DNA from: UBA877 sp035506155
Lineage (GTDB): Bacteria; Chloroflexota; Anaerolineae; Anaerolineales; Villigracilaceae
Assembly (NCBI GenBank): GCA_035506155.1
Contig: DATJPX010000007.1
Location: 1 to 48,257, forward strand
Reading direction: 5' to 3'
Length of the DNA stretch: 48,257 nucleotides
In this document: positions 38,474 to 48,257 of the stretch, piece by piece
How positions within the stretch are numbered: the stretch's first letter is position 1
Layout: each line of letters starts with the position of its first letter
Translations under genes and position numbers: made by a program
The notes under the pieces: generated by a model
The model's input: only the letters and a program-made list of their open reading frames with translations
What the model was told of the DNA's origin: nothing
Databases searched by the model: none

Positions 38474-39838
38474 ATGATCAAGATCGGTGACTTCTCCAAA
38501 TTGGCGCATGTTTCTATCAAGACCCTCCACCATTACGACGACCTGGGGCTGCTCGCACCCGTCCATGTGGACCGCTACAGCGGGTATCGCTACTACGATA
38601 TCGCCCAACTGTCCAAGCTCAACCGGATCCTGGCGCTGAAAGACCTGGGGCTGTCGCTCGAACAGGTCGCCCAACTGCTGGGGGAAGACGTCTCGGTCGC
38701 CGAAATGCGCGGCATGCTGCGCCTGAAGCAAATGGAACTGGCTGCACAGGTGGAGGAGGAAAAAGCCCGGCTGCTGCGCGTCGAGCAGCGCCTGCGCCAG
38801 CTTGAGAGGAGCGGAAACCCGTCTTACGACGAGGTTGCCTTGAAAGACGTTCCGGCGCAAACGGTATTGCTCGCCCGGGTCGTGGCGGCGAATGAAGAAG
38901 CCATCCAGCCTGCCCGCCAAAGCCTGCAAACTCTCCTGAAGAACCACCTGGAAGCCTCCAGGCTCAAGCCGGCCACACCCTGGTTCGCCCTTTTCGAGGG
39001 CCTGCCCTACCGGGAGGCCGACCTGGAGCTGACCCTGGCGGTGGGCGTCGACCTGCGCAGTGGTCAGCGCGCCGGCGATTGGCAGGGTACCCCCATCCGG
39101 CTGCAGGAATTGGCGGCCGTCCCATCGATGGCGAGCGTCATCCATACTGGCGACCCTTCCACCCTGTCGCAGGCTTACGCTTCCCTGTACGCCTGGGCGC
39201 AGCACGGCGGCTACCAGCCGGCCGGATCCTATCGCGAGATCTACCTGCCCGAAAGCGGGGTCAGCGCCTCCCCCGTCCCTCTGACACAGGCCGGCGTCAT
39301 CGAAGTGCAATGTCCCGTCGAGAAAACCCGCCTGCCTGTCTCACTTCGTTCCAACAAAAAGGAAGAAATCATGCAACCGAAAATTGTCAATCGTCCCGCC
39401 TTCAAGGCGGTCGGCTTTTCTTACGTCGGCAAGAACGAGCATGGCGAGATCGGCCAGATGTGGGGCCGCTTCAACCAGGTCAGCTCGGCCGTCAAGAGCA
39501 TCAATCAAAAAGAGGGCTTCGGCCTGTGCTTCAGCACCCTGGAAGGCCCGGCCCGGCCGGGTGAGTTCGAGTACGTAGCTGCCCTCCAGGTGGCGGATGA
39601 CAAAGATGTCCCGGCCGGGATGGTCTACCGGGAAGTGCCGGCCTACAAATACGCCGTCTTCACCCACCACGGCAAGCTCGACAAGCTCGGCGAGACCTAC
39701 CAGTATATTTATCACACCGCACTGGCGCAGGCCGGACTGACCCCGCATCCCGACAAGTACGACATGGAAGTCTACGACGAGGATTTCAAGATCGACTCCG
39801 ACGAGTCCAAGTTCTATATCTACGTGGCCGTCCAATAG
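38474..39838 (+). CDS. MerR regulator fused to two GyrI-like effector domains
   Basis: A 454-residue regulator. MerR winged helix (1-70: KIGDFSKLAHVSIKTLHHYD, DRYSGYRYYD), coiled-coil dimer helix (75-118), first GyrI-like/BmrR-C effector domain (about 122-285), short linker, second GyrI-like domain (300-454: RPAFKAVGFSYVGKN, VPAYKYAVFTHHGKLDKLGE, DFKIDSDESKFYIYVAVQ). Most BmrR-like regulators have one effector domain. Met300 (ATG 39371) is preceded in frame by AAGGAAGAAATC, a usable ribosome site, so a free 155-residue GyrI protein may also be made. The linker (SLRSNKKEE) is what translating such a site would produce, suggesting fusion of two former genes. It probably senses drug-like ligands and activates its own 19-base-spacer promoter. 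Confidence 0.9.
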   Translation: MIKIGDFSKLAHVSIKTLHHYDDLGLLAPVHVDRYSGYRYYDIAQLSKLNRILALKDLGLSLEQVAQLLGEDVSVAEMRGMLRLKQMELAAQVEEEKARLLRVEQRLRQLERSGNPSYDEVALKDVPAQTVLLARVVAANEEAIQPARQSLQTLLKNHLEASRLKPATPWFALFEGLPYREADLELTLAVGVDLRSGQRAGDWQGTPIRLQELAAVPSMASVIHTGDPSTLSQAYASLYAWAQHGGYQPAGSYREIYLPESGVSASPVPLTQAGVIEVQCPVEKTRLPVSLRSNKKEEIMQPKIVNRPAFKAVGFSYVGKNEHGEIGQMWGRFNQVSSAVKSINQKEGFGLCFSTLEGPARPGEFEYVAALQVADDKDVPAGMVYREVPAYKYAVFTHHGKLDKLGETYQYIYHTALAQAGLTPHPDKYDMEVYDEDFKIDSDESKFYIYVAVQ

Positions 39839-39866
39839 GCCTGACGAGATCGGACCTACCTCGATG

Positions 39867-39903
39867 AATAGCCATGCTATATAATGAGCATGGCTATTTT
39901 TAT
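39867..39903 (+). terminator. Terminator of the MerR gene
   Basis: A 12-base-pair stem AATAGCCATGCT / AGCATGGCTATT with an eight-base loop followed by TTTTA. The loop contains TATAAT, which could serve as a -10 for the peptidase gene starting 35 bases further on. Confidence 0.85.
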
Positions 39904-39919
39904 CCCCGAAGGAGAAAGT

Positions 39920-40972
39920 ATGTCCGTCTTGCCTGAAATCGACACCCAGTTCCTGTTGGATTTTCTTGCCAAGCTTTTGAATACCCCCAGCCCGACCGGG
40001 CTGGCCGAGCCGGCCGTGGCTTTTACCGAACAGACCCTGAAAGCCTTCAAGCCGCTCAAGCTGGGCCGCACCCGCAAGGGCGCCCTGCTGGCCAGTTGGG
40101 CCGGCGAACGGGACGACGGTCCGCGCGCCTTGACCGCCCACGTCGACACGCTTGGGGCGATGGTCAAGGAAGTCAAGTCCAATGGGCGCCTCAAGCTCTC
40201 CCGCATCGGCGGGTTCGCCTGGAACACGATCGAAGGTGAGGGAGTGACCGTCTTCACCTCCAAGGGGCGGACGGTGCGCGGGTCGGTCTTGCTGACCAAA
40301 GCCTCCAGCCATGTCTTTGGGGCGGAGGTCAACGAGATGAAGCGGGACGACGAGAATATGGAAGTGCGCCTGGACGCGCGCACCTTCTCCCAGAAGGAGA
40401 CTGTCGAACTCGGCATCCAGGTCGGGGATTTCGTGTCTTTCGACCCACGCGTGGAGGTCACCGGCGGCTTCGTCCGCTCGCGCCACCTGGACGACAAGGC
40501 CTGCGTGGCCTGCCTGGCTGCGGCGGCCAAGGCCCTCTACGATGGCAAGAAGAAGCCCACCCATCCCACCCATTTCCTGATCAGCAATTACGAGGAAGTC
40601 GGGCACGGCGCGGCGGCCGGCCTCCCGGCGGACGTGGAGGAGTTGCTGGTGGTCGACATGGCCGCCGTGGGCGAAGGCCAGGCCTCGGACGAGTTCCATG
40701 CATCGTTGTGCGTCAAGGACAGCGGCGGCCCGTACCACCACGGCCTGTCGACCCGCTTGCGCGGGCTGGCCGAGAAGAACGCCATCCCTTACAAGGTCGA
40801 CATCTACCCGCACTACGGCTCGGACGGCGAAGCCTGGTGGTCGGCAGGAGCGGACGCGGCGGTGGCGCTGATCGGCCCCGGCGTGGACGCCTCCCACAGC
40901 TACGAGCGCACCCATACCGAGGCGCTGGTGGCGACTACTCGCTGGGTACTGGCGTATTTGTTGGAAGACTAA
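39920..40972 (+). CDS. M42-family metallopeptidase (glutamyl aminopeptidase/FrvX type)
   Basis: A 350-residue cytoplasmic co-catalytic metallopeptidase of family M42. The first metal site is LTAHVDTLGAM (His, Asp), the bridging Asp is in RHLDDKACVACL, the catalytic Glu pair in NYEEVGHGAAAG, and a further ligand in VVDMAAVG. The C-terminal TEALVATTRWVLAYL is typical. Family members form large tetrahedral complexes that trim peptides. The ATG at 39920 follows GAAGGAG at five bases; an in-frame start 12 codons upstream overlaps the terminator and is rejected. Single gene after the MerR terminator. Confidence 0.92.
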   Translation: MSVLPEIDTQFLLDFLAKLLNTPSPTGLAEPAVAFTEQTLKAFKPLKLGRTRKGALLASWAGERDDGPRALTAHVDTLGAMVKEVKSNGRLKLSRIGGFAWNTIEGEGVTVFTSKGRTVRGSVLLTKASSHVFGAEVNEMKRDDENMEVRLDARTFSQKETVELGIQVGDFVSFDPRVEVTGGFVRSRHLDDKACVACLAAAAKALYDGKKKPTHPTHFLISNYEEVGHGAAAGLPADVEELLVVDMAAVGEGQASDEFHASLCVKDSGGPYHHGLSTRLRGLAEKNAIPYKVDIYPHYGSDGEAWWSAGADAAVALIGPGVDASHSYERTHTEALVATTRWVLAYLLED

Positions 40973-40977
40973 TCTAA

Positions 40978-41016
40978 ACACAACGGACACCAAGTTTTTT
41001 GTGTCCCTTCGTGTTC
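40978..41016. repeat. Imperfect inverted repeat ahead of the MazG-like gene
   Basis: AACACAACGGACAC and GTGTCCCTTCGTGTT can pair with one bulge around a ten-base T-rich loop. The text resembles short GTGTCC/TTCGTG-type intergenic repeats. It lies between the peptidase stop and the next gene. Confidence 0.4.
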
Positions 41017-41038
41017 CTTTGTGGAGAAAAGGCTTTTC

Positions 41039-41368
41039 ATGGATTTTTCCGAATATCAAACCAAATCCCGCAAGACCGCCGGGTATCCGGCCATCGGCCA
41101 CCCGGTCATCTATCCCACACTCGGGCTGACCAACGAGGCCGGCGAAGTGGCCGGCAAGATCAAGAAGATCTTCCGCGACAAGGGCGGCGTGATCGCCGAG
41201 GCGGATCGGGAAGCGCTCAAGGGCGAGTTGGGCGACGTGCTCTGGTACCTGGCTCAGGTCTGCACCGAGCTTGACCTGACCCTCGAGGAAGTGGCCGAAC
41301 ACAATATCGCCAAGCTCTATTCCCGCCTCGAGCGCGGGGTGATCAGCGGAGATGGGGACAACCGTTAG
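41039..41368 (+). CDS. MazG-like nucleotide pyrophosphohydrolase
   Basis: A 109-residue all-alpha NTP pyrophosphohydrolase. The metal-binding pattern is TNEAGEVAGKIKKIF (E-x2-E) followed by LKGELGDVLWYLAQV (E-x2-D), as in the MazG/dUTPase superfamily single-domain proteins. They remove non-canonical or excess NTPs. The ATG at 41039 lies 12 bases after GGAGAAAAGG; an in-frame GTG six codons upstream is the alternative. The ICMT-like gene starts 11 bases downstream, so they may be cotranscribed. Confidence 0.9.
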   Translation: MDFSEYQTKSRKTAGYPAIGHPVIYPTLGLTNEAGEVAGKIKKIFRDKGGVIAEADREALKGELGDVLWYLAQVCTELDLTLEEVAEHNIAKLYSRLERGVISGDGDNR

Positions 41369-41379
41369 GAGGTGGAACC

Positions 41380-42003
41380 ATGGCTCTTTTCGATTGGATC
41401 ATTGCCGGTATCGTCCTGCTCATCCTGATCTACCTCTCCTTCATCCTGACCCTGGCCGATTGGTTGGTGGCCTTGAAAAAGGGCCAGGCCGTCAGCCTGC
41501 TGCCTGCCCGCAAGGGCGGCAATTGGCCGCTCTGGACCCAGGTCGCCATGATGGTCCTCGGGCTGCTCCTGTGTGTGCCGCTGTTTTATTTTCTTTGGAT
41601 TCCCCTGGCCAGGTTGTCCGTCCCCGCCGGGCGGATCCTCGACCTGGTCGGCCTGGTTGTCTATCTGGCCGGCTGCGCCTTCGTCTTGTGGGCGCGCCGG
41701 ACACTTGGCAAGATGTGGGCGATCAGCACCAGTCAGAACGTCAAACTGCTGGACGACCACCAGATCGTCCAGAGCGGACCGTACGCCTTCGTCCGCAACC
41801 CGATGTATTTCGGCTGGTGGGTCGCCATGCTGGGCTTGGTCCTGGTCTATCCAACCTGGGTGGTGCTGCTGTTCCTGGTCTTCTCGGTGGTGGCCTTCGT
41901 CGGTCGCGCCCGCCGCGAGGACAAGGCCCTGGCGGAACGCTTTGGGGAGGCCTGGACGGAGTATAAAAAGCATACCCGGTTCCTGATTCCATTCATCTAT
42001 TAG
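41380..42003 (+). CDS. ICMT/PEMT-family membrane methyltransferase
   Basis: A 207-residue membrane protein with about five helices. The C-terminal SAM-binding signature of isoprenylcysteine carboxyl methyltransferase-like proteins is clear: IVQSGPYAFVRNPMYFGWW, then RARREDKALAERFGEAWTEY and KKHTRFLIP. Bacterial members methylate lipids or unknown small molecules; the substrate here is unknown. AGGAGGTGG precedes the ATG. It is probably transcribed with the MazG-like gene. Confidence 0.9.
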   Translation: MALFDWIIAGIVLLILIYLSFILTLADWLVALKKGQAVSLLPARKGGNWPLWTQVAMMVLGLLLCVPLFYFLWIPLARLSVPAGRILDLVGLVVYLAGCAFVLWARRTLGKMWAISTSQNVKLLDDHQIVQSGPYAFVRNPMYFGWWVAMLGLVLVYPTWVVLLFLVFSVVAFVGRARREDKALAERFGEAWTEYKKHTRFLIPFIY

Positions 42004-42073
42004 TTGCCAGCTTCCCCCTTTTCTCCCATTCCTCAAACTCTAATCTTCTTCATACAAAAACCGCCTTGCTTTT

Positions 42074-42104
42074 TGGTAGAATCAAACCCGACAGTTCTTG
42101 TCGG
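42074..42104 (+). promoter_or_regulatory. clpC promoter with possible stress operator
   Basis: TGG-TAGAAT (42074-42082) is an extended -10. At the predicted start site lies the inverted repeat CCGACA-N5-TGTCGG (42088-42104). The position suggests repressor control, but it is not a CIRCE or CtsR site that I recognise. Confidence 0.5.
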
Positions 42105-42151
42105 ATTGCAGGGCGAGGGTCATTCTCGTCCACCGATATTGGAGACCCCTT

Positions 42152-44629
<2,478 letters not shown>

Positions 44630-44665
44630 AACCGGCAGGGGCGATCCGGTAACAAGCAAGTCTCT

Positions 44666-44693
44666 GTAGGGGCGGATCGCGATCCGCCCCTAC
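44666..44693. repeat. Dispersed palindrome with GTA-GGGC ends, copy 3
   Basis: A perfect 28-base palindrome with arms GTAGGGGCGGATCG and its complement, no spacer. It lies between clpC and the msrA ribosome site. It shares ends with the palindromes at 24067 and 32306. As RNA it would form a tight hairpin; no T-run follows. Confidence 0.75.
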
Positions 44694-44711
44694 GATATTT
44701 TGGAGGTATTT

Positions 44712-45308
44712 ATGGGTAAAAAAGCACAGGATCGTCCCGTCTCCGGCAGTACCACCCCGGCCCCTGCACGGGACATGCTGCAGGTGGCTACGCTGGCGGG
44801 CGGATGTTTCTGGTGCCTGGAGGCCGTCTTCGACGAGCTGAAGGGTGTGGAATCGGTGGAGTCCGGCTACTCCGGCGGGACGGTCCCGAACCCGAGTTAC
44901 AGCCGGGTCTGCGACGGAGACACCGGCCACGCCGAGGCGATCCAGGTCCATTTCGACCCATCCGTCCTTTCTTACGCCGACCTGCTGCGGGTCTTCTTTG
45001 CCATTCACGACCCGACCACCCTCAATCGCCAGGGCGCGGACGTGGGTACCCAGTACCGCTCGGCTATTTTCTATCACGACCCCGGGCAGAAGAAAACCGC
45101 CGAGCAGATCGTCCAGGAGATGAATGCGGCCGGCATCTGGGACAACCCGATCGTCACCGAGGTGGCGCCCTTCGACAAGTTCTACATGGCCGAGGATTAC
45201 CACCAGGAATATTTCGTCAATAACCGCTTCCAGCCGTATTGCCAGTTCGTCATCGCCCCCAAGGTGTCCAAATTCCGCAAGGAATTCGTGGAGCGGCTGA
45301 AGAAATAA
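44712..45308 (+). CDS. msrA: Peptide-methionine (S)-S-oxide reductase MsrA
   Basis: A 198-residue MsrA that repairs oxidised methionine. The catalytic motif GCFWCLE is at residues 31-37 with nucleophile Cys32. Family blocks follow: VESGYSGG, NPSYSRVCDGDTGHAEAI, GADVGTQYRSAIFYH, FYMAEDYHQEYF. A 25-residue N-terminal extension carries no signal peptide, so it is cytoplasmic. TGGAGG lies six bases before the ATG at 44712; an ATG four codons upstream is the alternative. The dispersed palindrome lies just upstream. Confidence 0.95.
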   Translation: MGKKAQDRPVSGSTTPAPARDMLQVATLAGGCFWCLEAVFDELKGVESVESGYSGGTVPNPSYSRVCDGDTGHAEAIQVHFDPSVLSYADLLRVFFAIHDPTTLNRQGADVGTQYRSAIFYHDPGQKKTAEQIVQEMNAAGIWDNPIVTEVAPFDKFYMAEDYHQEYFVNNRFQPYCQFVIAPKVSKFRKEFVERLKK

Positions 45309-45330
45309 CCTTCCATTAGACAAGTGCACG

Positions 45331-45750
45331 ATGAAATATCTCTTCAAGTTCTTTATGGCTTTGCAAGTCAGGATGTACCGGCTTTCAGGCGGCAAATTAG
45401 GGGGAAACATGCGCGGCTTTAAGGTCCTTTTGCTCACCACCACCGGACGCAAAAGCGGCAAGGCCCGAACAGCGCCCCTGGGTTGTTTTGACCATCAGGA
45501 TGGTTACGTGATTGTAGCTTCCAACGCTGGACAACCTACTCATCCGGCCTGGTATCTTAATCTTAAGAGCAACCCCCACGTTACTGTGCAAGTGCTCGAC
45601 AAGGTCATCCCCGTCACCGCCGAGGTGTTATCCGGCAAAGCCCGTGCACAGGCCTGGCAGAATGTCATCGCCACCGCGCCCTCTTATGCCGCTTACGAAA
45701 AGCGGACCACGCGAGAAATTCCGCTGGTGCTGTTGCGCCCCAACAAATAA
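45331..45750 (+). CDS. Deazaflavin (F420)-dependent nitroreductase family protein
   Basis: A 139-residue split-beta-barrel protein of the Ddn/F420H2-dependent quinone reductase family. Motifs: GFKVLLLTTTGRKSGKARTAPL, GYVIVASNAGQPTHPAWYLNL and NPHVTVQV, the usual cofactor-phosphate and ring-contact blocks. It implies F420 or a similar deazaflavin in the host, although no F420 synthesis gene is in the window. Its base use is clearly less GC-rich than clpC or msrA, and it lacks a ribosome site, so recent acquisition is possible. Substrate unknown; quinone or nitro-compound reduction is the family role. Confidence 0.87.
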   Translation: MKYLFKFFMALQVRMYRLSGGKLGGNMRGFKVLLLTTTGRKSGKARTAPLGCFDHQDGYVIVASNAGQPTHPAWYLNLKSNPHVTVQVLDKVIPVTAEVLSGKARAQAWQNVIATAPSYAAYEKRTTREIPLVLLRPNK

Positions 45751-45800
45751 ACCGGTAATATGTATCGGGACACAGTGAAAGAAACGATCCCATCCATGCA

Positions 45801-46793
<993 letters not shown>

Positions 46794-46814
46794 GATCGTC
46801 CGAATCTGGAATCA

Positions 46815-46845
46815 ACAGAGCGCAGGGCTTTGCCCTGCGCTCTGT
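46815..46845. terminator. Hairpin between convergent genes, probable two-way terminator
   Basis: A perfect 14-base-pair stem ACAGAGCGCAGGGC / GCCCTGCGCTCTGT with loop TTT between dus and the convergent propeller gene. It lacks a clear T-run on either side. Confidence 0.6.
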
Positions 46846-46870
46846 GCATCTTGAAAACGTGACCCCGCAA

Positions 46871-48257
46871 CTAATAGAGGAACTTTAACTGCCCGGTCGT
46901 TACGTCCAGGCTGTAGAAGCCCAGGTCGAGGCTGAGATAGACCACGTCTCCCTGCCAGCCCAGCACGGAGGGGATGTCGTAGAAATCACCGGACACCCGG
47001 CTTAATGCGATCGTCTTCTTGCCCAGGCTGCTGCCATCGGCAGGGTTGAACGTCTCGACCGTCATCTGGTTGGGTTGGCCCTGGAACGTGATCAGGACCA
47101 GGCCGGTGGAGGCCAGCTTCCAGGTCCAGCCATAGTCGTTGTCGTCGATCAGGCCGGCCATCTTGTCCGGCGGGTCGATCGGGGAAGCGCCCTGCAGGGT
47201 AAACTGCCAGGCCTGGGTCCCCGTGGAAGCATCCACCCCCCACAGCTCGAATCGCTCGGTGCCGCGCGTCCGCCGGGCCTGAACGATGAGCTTGTCGCCG
47301 GCCACCGCCAGCGGCAGGAGTTCGTAGTCGGGATTGTTCAGGAGCAGCTTCATCTCCCCGCTGGATTTATCCACCGACAGCAGGTCGTTGTCGTTGCTGA
47401 AGTAGATGGTGGAATCCGTATTCAGGGATTGAAAGCCGTTGGAAGAGAAATTGAAACCATCCTTGCTGTCGGTCTCCCAGGTGGCCTTCCCACTGGTCAG
47501 GTCTAGGCGCTGCACGCAGCCGTAGGACGAGTCGAATATCAGGTAGATGGCATTCCCGGTTGCATCGTAGACCAGTCCCGAATCCGGGTCCAGGTTGGAG
47601 GTGTAGTCATTGTAGTTGCAGACGGGGGTGAGAGTCTGTTGCTTTGCCCCGGTGATCGGATCGACGAAGACCAGGCCGTAGTCGTTGTTGTTGTCGACGT
47701 AATCGACCACCACCAGCGAACTGCCCATCAGCCGCAGGGTGCGGTCGTAGCCGGTCAGGCGCATATTCCAGGCCAGGCTGCCGGTGGCAGCGTCGTAAGC
47801 CTGGATGGATTGGTCGGCGTTGTCCGTGATCACCCGGCCGGCCGTCACCAGCATGACGGAGTCGCCGTAGTTCAGCTTGTCGGGCATCTGGGTCTGCCAG
47901 GCCAGGCTTCCATCGCTGTCGTGATAGGCCAGCAGGCTGGAACCAGAGGCGACGTAAACCAGGTCGGTCCCGGCCGCGATCGCATCGATGTTGGCGCCCG
48001 ACGCCAGGATCGGGGCGTACCAGACCGCCTTCCCGGTGGTGCCATTGAGCAAACCGGCAAAATAGGCGTCCTTGTCCGCATTATAGAATGCTGCAGCGAT
48101 ATTCGGCGCAGCCTCCACCCCGGCCGGGACCATGATGGCCGGCCCGTTGTTGTTGTAGTGCACGGTCAGCGGGCCGCCCCGGTTGAAGGCGAAGAAGCCG
48201 ATCGCCCCGGCGACGACGAGCACGATGACGCCCACGATGCAGCCCGCCCAGGACCTG
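46871..48257 (-). CDS. Membrane-anchored PQQ-type beta-propeller protein (5' end outside window)
   Basis: At least 462 residues are visible. The frame stays open through a GTG at 48235 to the window edge, so the true start lies outside. A membrane helix (GCIVGVIVLVVAGAIGFFAF) is followed by an extracytoplasmic propeller with repeated blades ending in A/Y-D-x-x-T/S-G-x-x-x-W (AYDAATGSLAWNM, RLDLTSGKATWET, GVDASTGTQAWQF, SLDVTTGQLKF). These are PQQ-like or BamB-like repeats. Asp/Asn-rich loops (VDNNNDYG, DDNDYGW) might bind calcium. There is no lipobox, so it is anchored by the helix. Function unknown; protein interaction or an outer-surface scaffold is likely. Confidence 0.87.
   Translation of the reverse strand, partial: RSWAGCIVGVIVLVVAGAIGFFAFNRGGPLTVHYNNNGPAIMVPAGVEAAPNIAAAFYNADKDAYFAGLLNGTTGKAVWYAPILASGANIDAIAAGTDLVYVASGSSLLAYHDSDGSLAWQTQMPDKLNYGDSVMLVTAGRVITDNADQSIQAYDAATGSLAWNMRLTGYDRTLRLMGSSLVVVDYVDNNNDYGLVFVDPITGAKQQTLTPVCNYNDYTSNLDPDSGLVYDATGNAIYLIFDSSYGCVQRLDLTSGKATWETDSKDGFNFSSNGFQSLNTDSTIYFSNDNDLLSVDKSSGEMKLLLNNPDYELLPLAVAGDKLIVQARRTRGTERFELWGVDASTGTQAWQFTLQGASPIDPPDKMAGLIDDNDYGWTWKLASTGLVLITFQGQPNQMTVETFNPADGSSLGKKTIALSRVSGDFYDIPSVLGWQGDVVYLSLDLGFYSLDVTTGQLKFLY

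Noticed and set aside
39341..41302. A 653-codon open frame on the minus strand opposite the MerR end, M42 peptidase and MazG genes
   Set aside because: It is antisense to three well-supported genes, has no domain motif or ribosome site, and is rich in Gly, Val, His and Asp as expected from GC-rich complement. Shadow frame.

Overview
The window is a GC-rich, gene-dense stretch of bacterial chromosome. Several traits fit a member of the Chloroflexota, most likely class Anaerolineae: many lipoproteins with Thr/Pro-rich tails, sugar ABC transport with tagatose-type catabolism, a stand-alone homocysteine S-methyltransferase domain, a deazaflavin-dependent reductase, and ClpC without ctsR/mcsAB. 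This assignment is inferred from gene content only; there is no rRNA or other phylogenetic marker. I saw no tRNA, rRNA, insertion sequence, prophage or CRISPR array.

Layout. (1) 1-3929: an operon of class II aldolase, class III aminotransferase and FGGY kinase (cut by the window edge), divergent from a TetR/WHG regulator. The two share a promoter region with three evenly spaced half-sites. (2) 4051-8117: a Thr/Pro-tailed lipoprotein, an MFS transporter, a homocysteine methyltransferase and a second TetR gene. (3) 8172-10718: a rifampicin-phosphotransferase-like dikinase downstream of that TetR gene. (4) 10847-16458: three large modular lipoproteins sharing SdrD-B-like, SH3-like and Cys-rich modules; one module is nearly identical in two of them. 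(5) 16739-28257: an eleven-gene run, all on the plus strand. It holds a DeoR regulator, an amidohydrolase, AgaS, an ABC sugar importer (binding protein and two permeases), a GH4 alpha-galactosidase, a secreted GH114 endo-polygalactosaminidase, a LacD-type aldolase, a PfkB kinase and a GatZ/KbaZ-family protein. (6) 28340-33492: a polytopic membrane protein, a degenerate alpha/beta-hydrolase lipoprotein, a candidate structured RNA with its own promoter and terminator, pfkA, and a DUF3048 (YerB-like) lipoprotein. (7) 33632-38314, minus strand: recN, a zinc-finger membrane protein and nadK, then a three-gene operon. The outer two genes of that operon look like the two halves of a Cas4-type nuclease, each with a membrane segment. 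(8) 38474-48257: a MerR-GyrI-GyrI regulator, M42 peptidase, MazG-like pyrophosphohydrolase, ICMT-like methyltransferase, clpC, msrA, an F420-type reductase, a tRNA-dihydrouridine synthase, and a membrane-anchored beta-propeller protein cut by the window edge.

The genes of region 5 suggest one pathway. GH114 cleaves a galactosamine-containing polymer outside the cell and the ABC system imports the products. AgaS converts galactosamine-6-P to tagatose-6-P. Tagatose-6-P is then either phosphorylated (PfkB) and cleaved (LacD), or possibly epimerised to fructose-6-P by the GatZ-like protein. The two most unusual features are this putative polygalactosamine locus and the split, membrane-anchored Cas4-like pair at 36920-38314. 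In the split pair, the predicted Fe-S cluster and nuclease site would have to be shared between two polypeptides.
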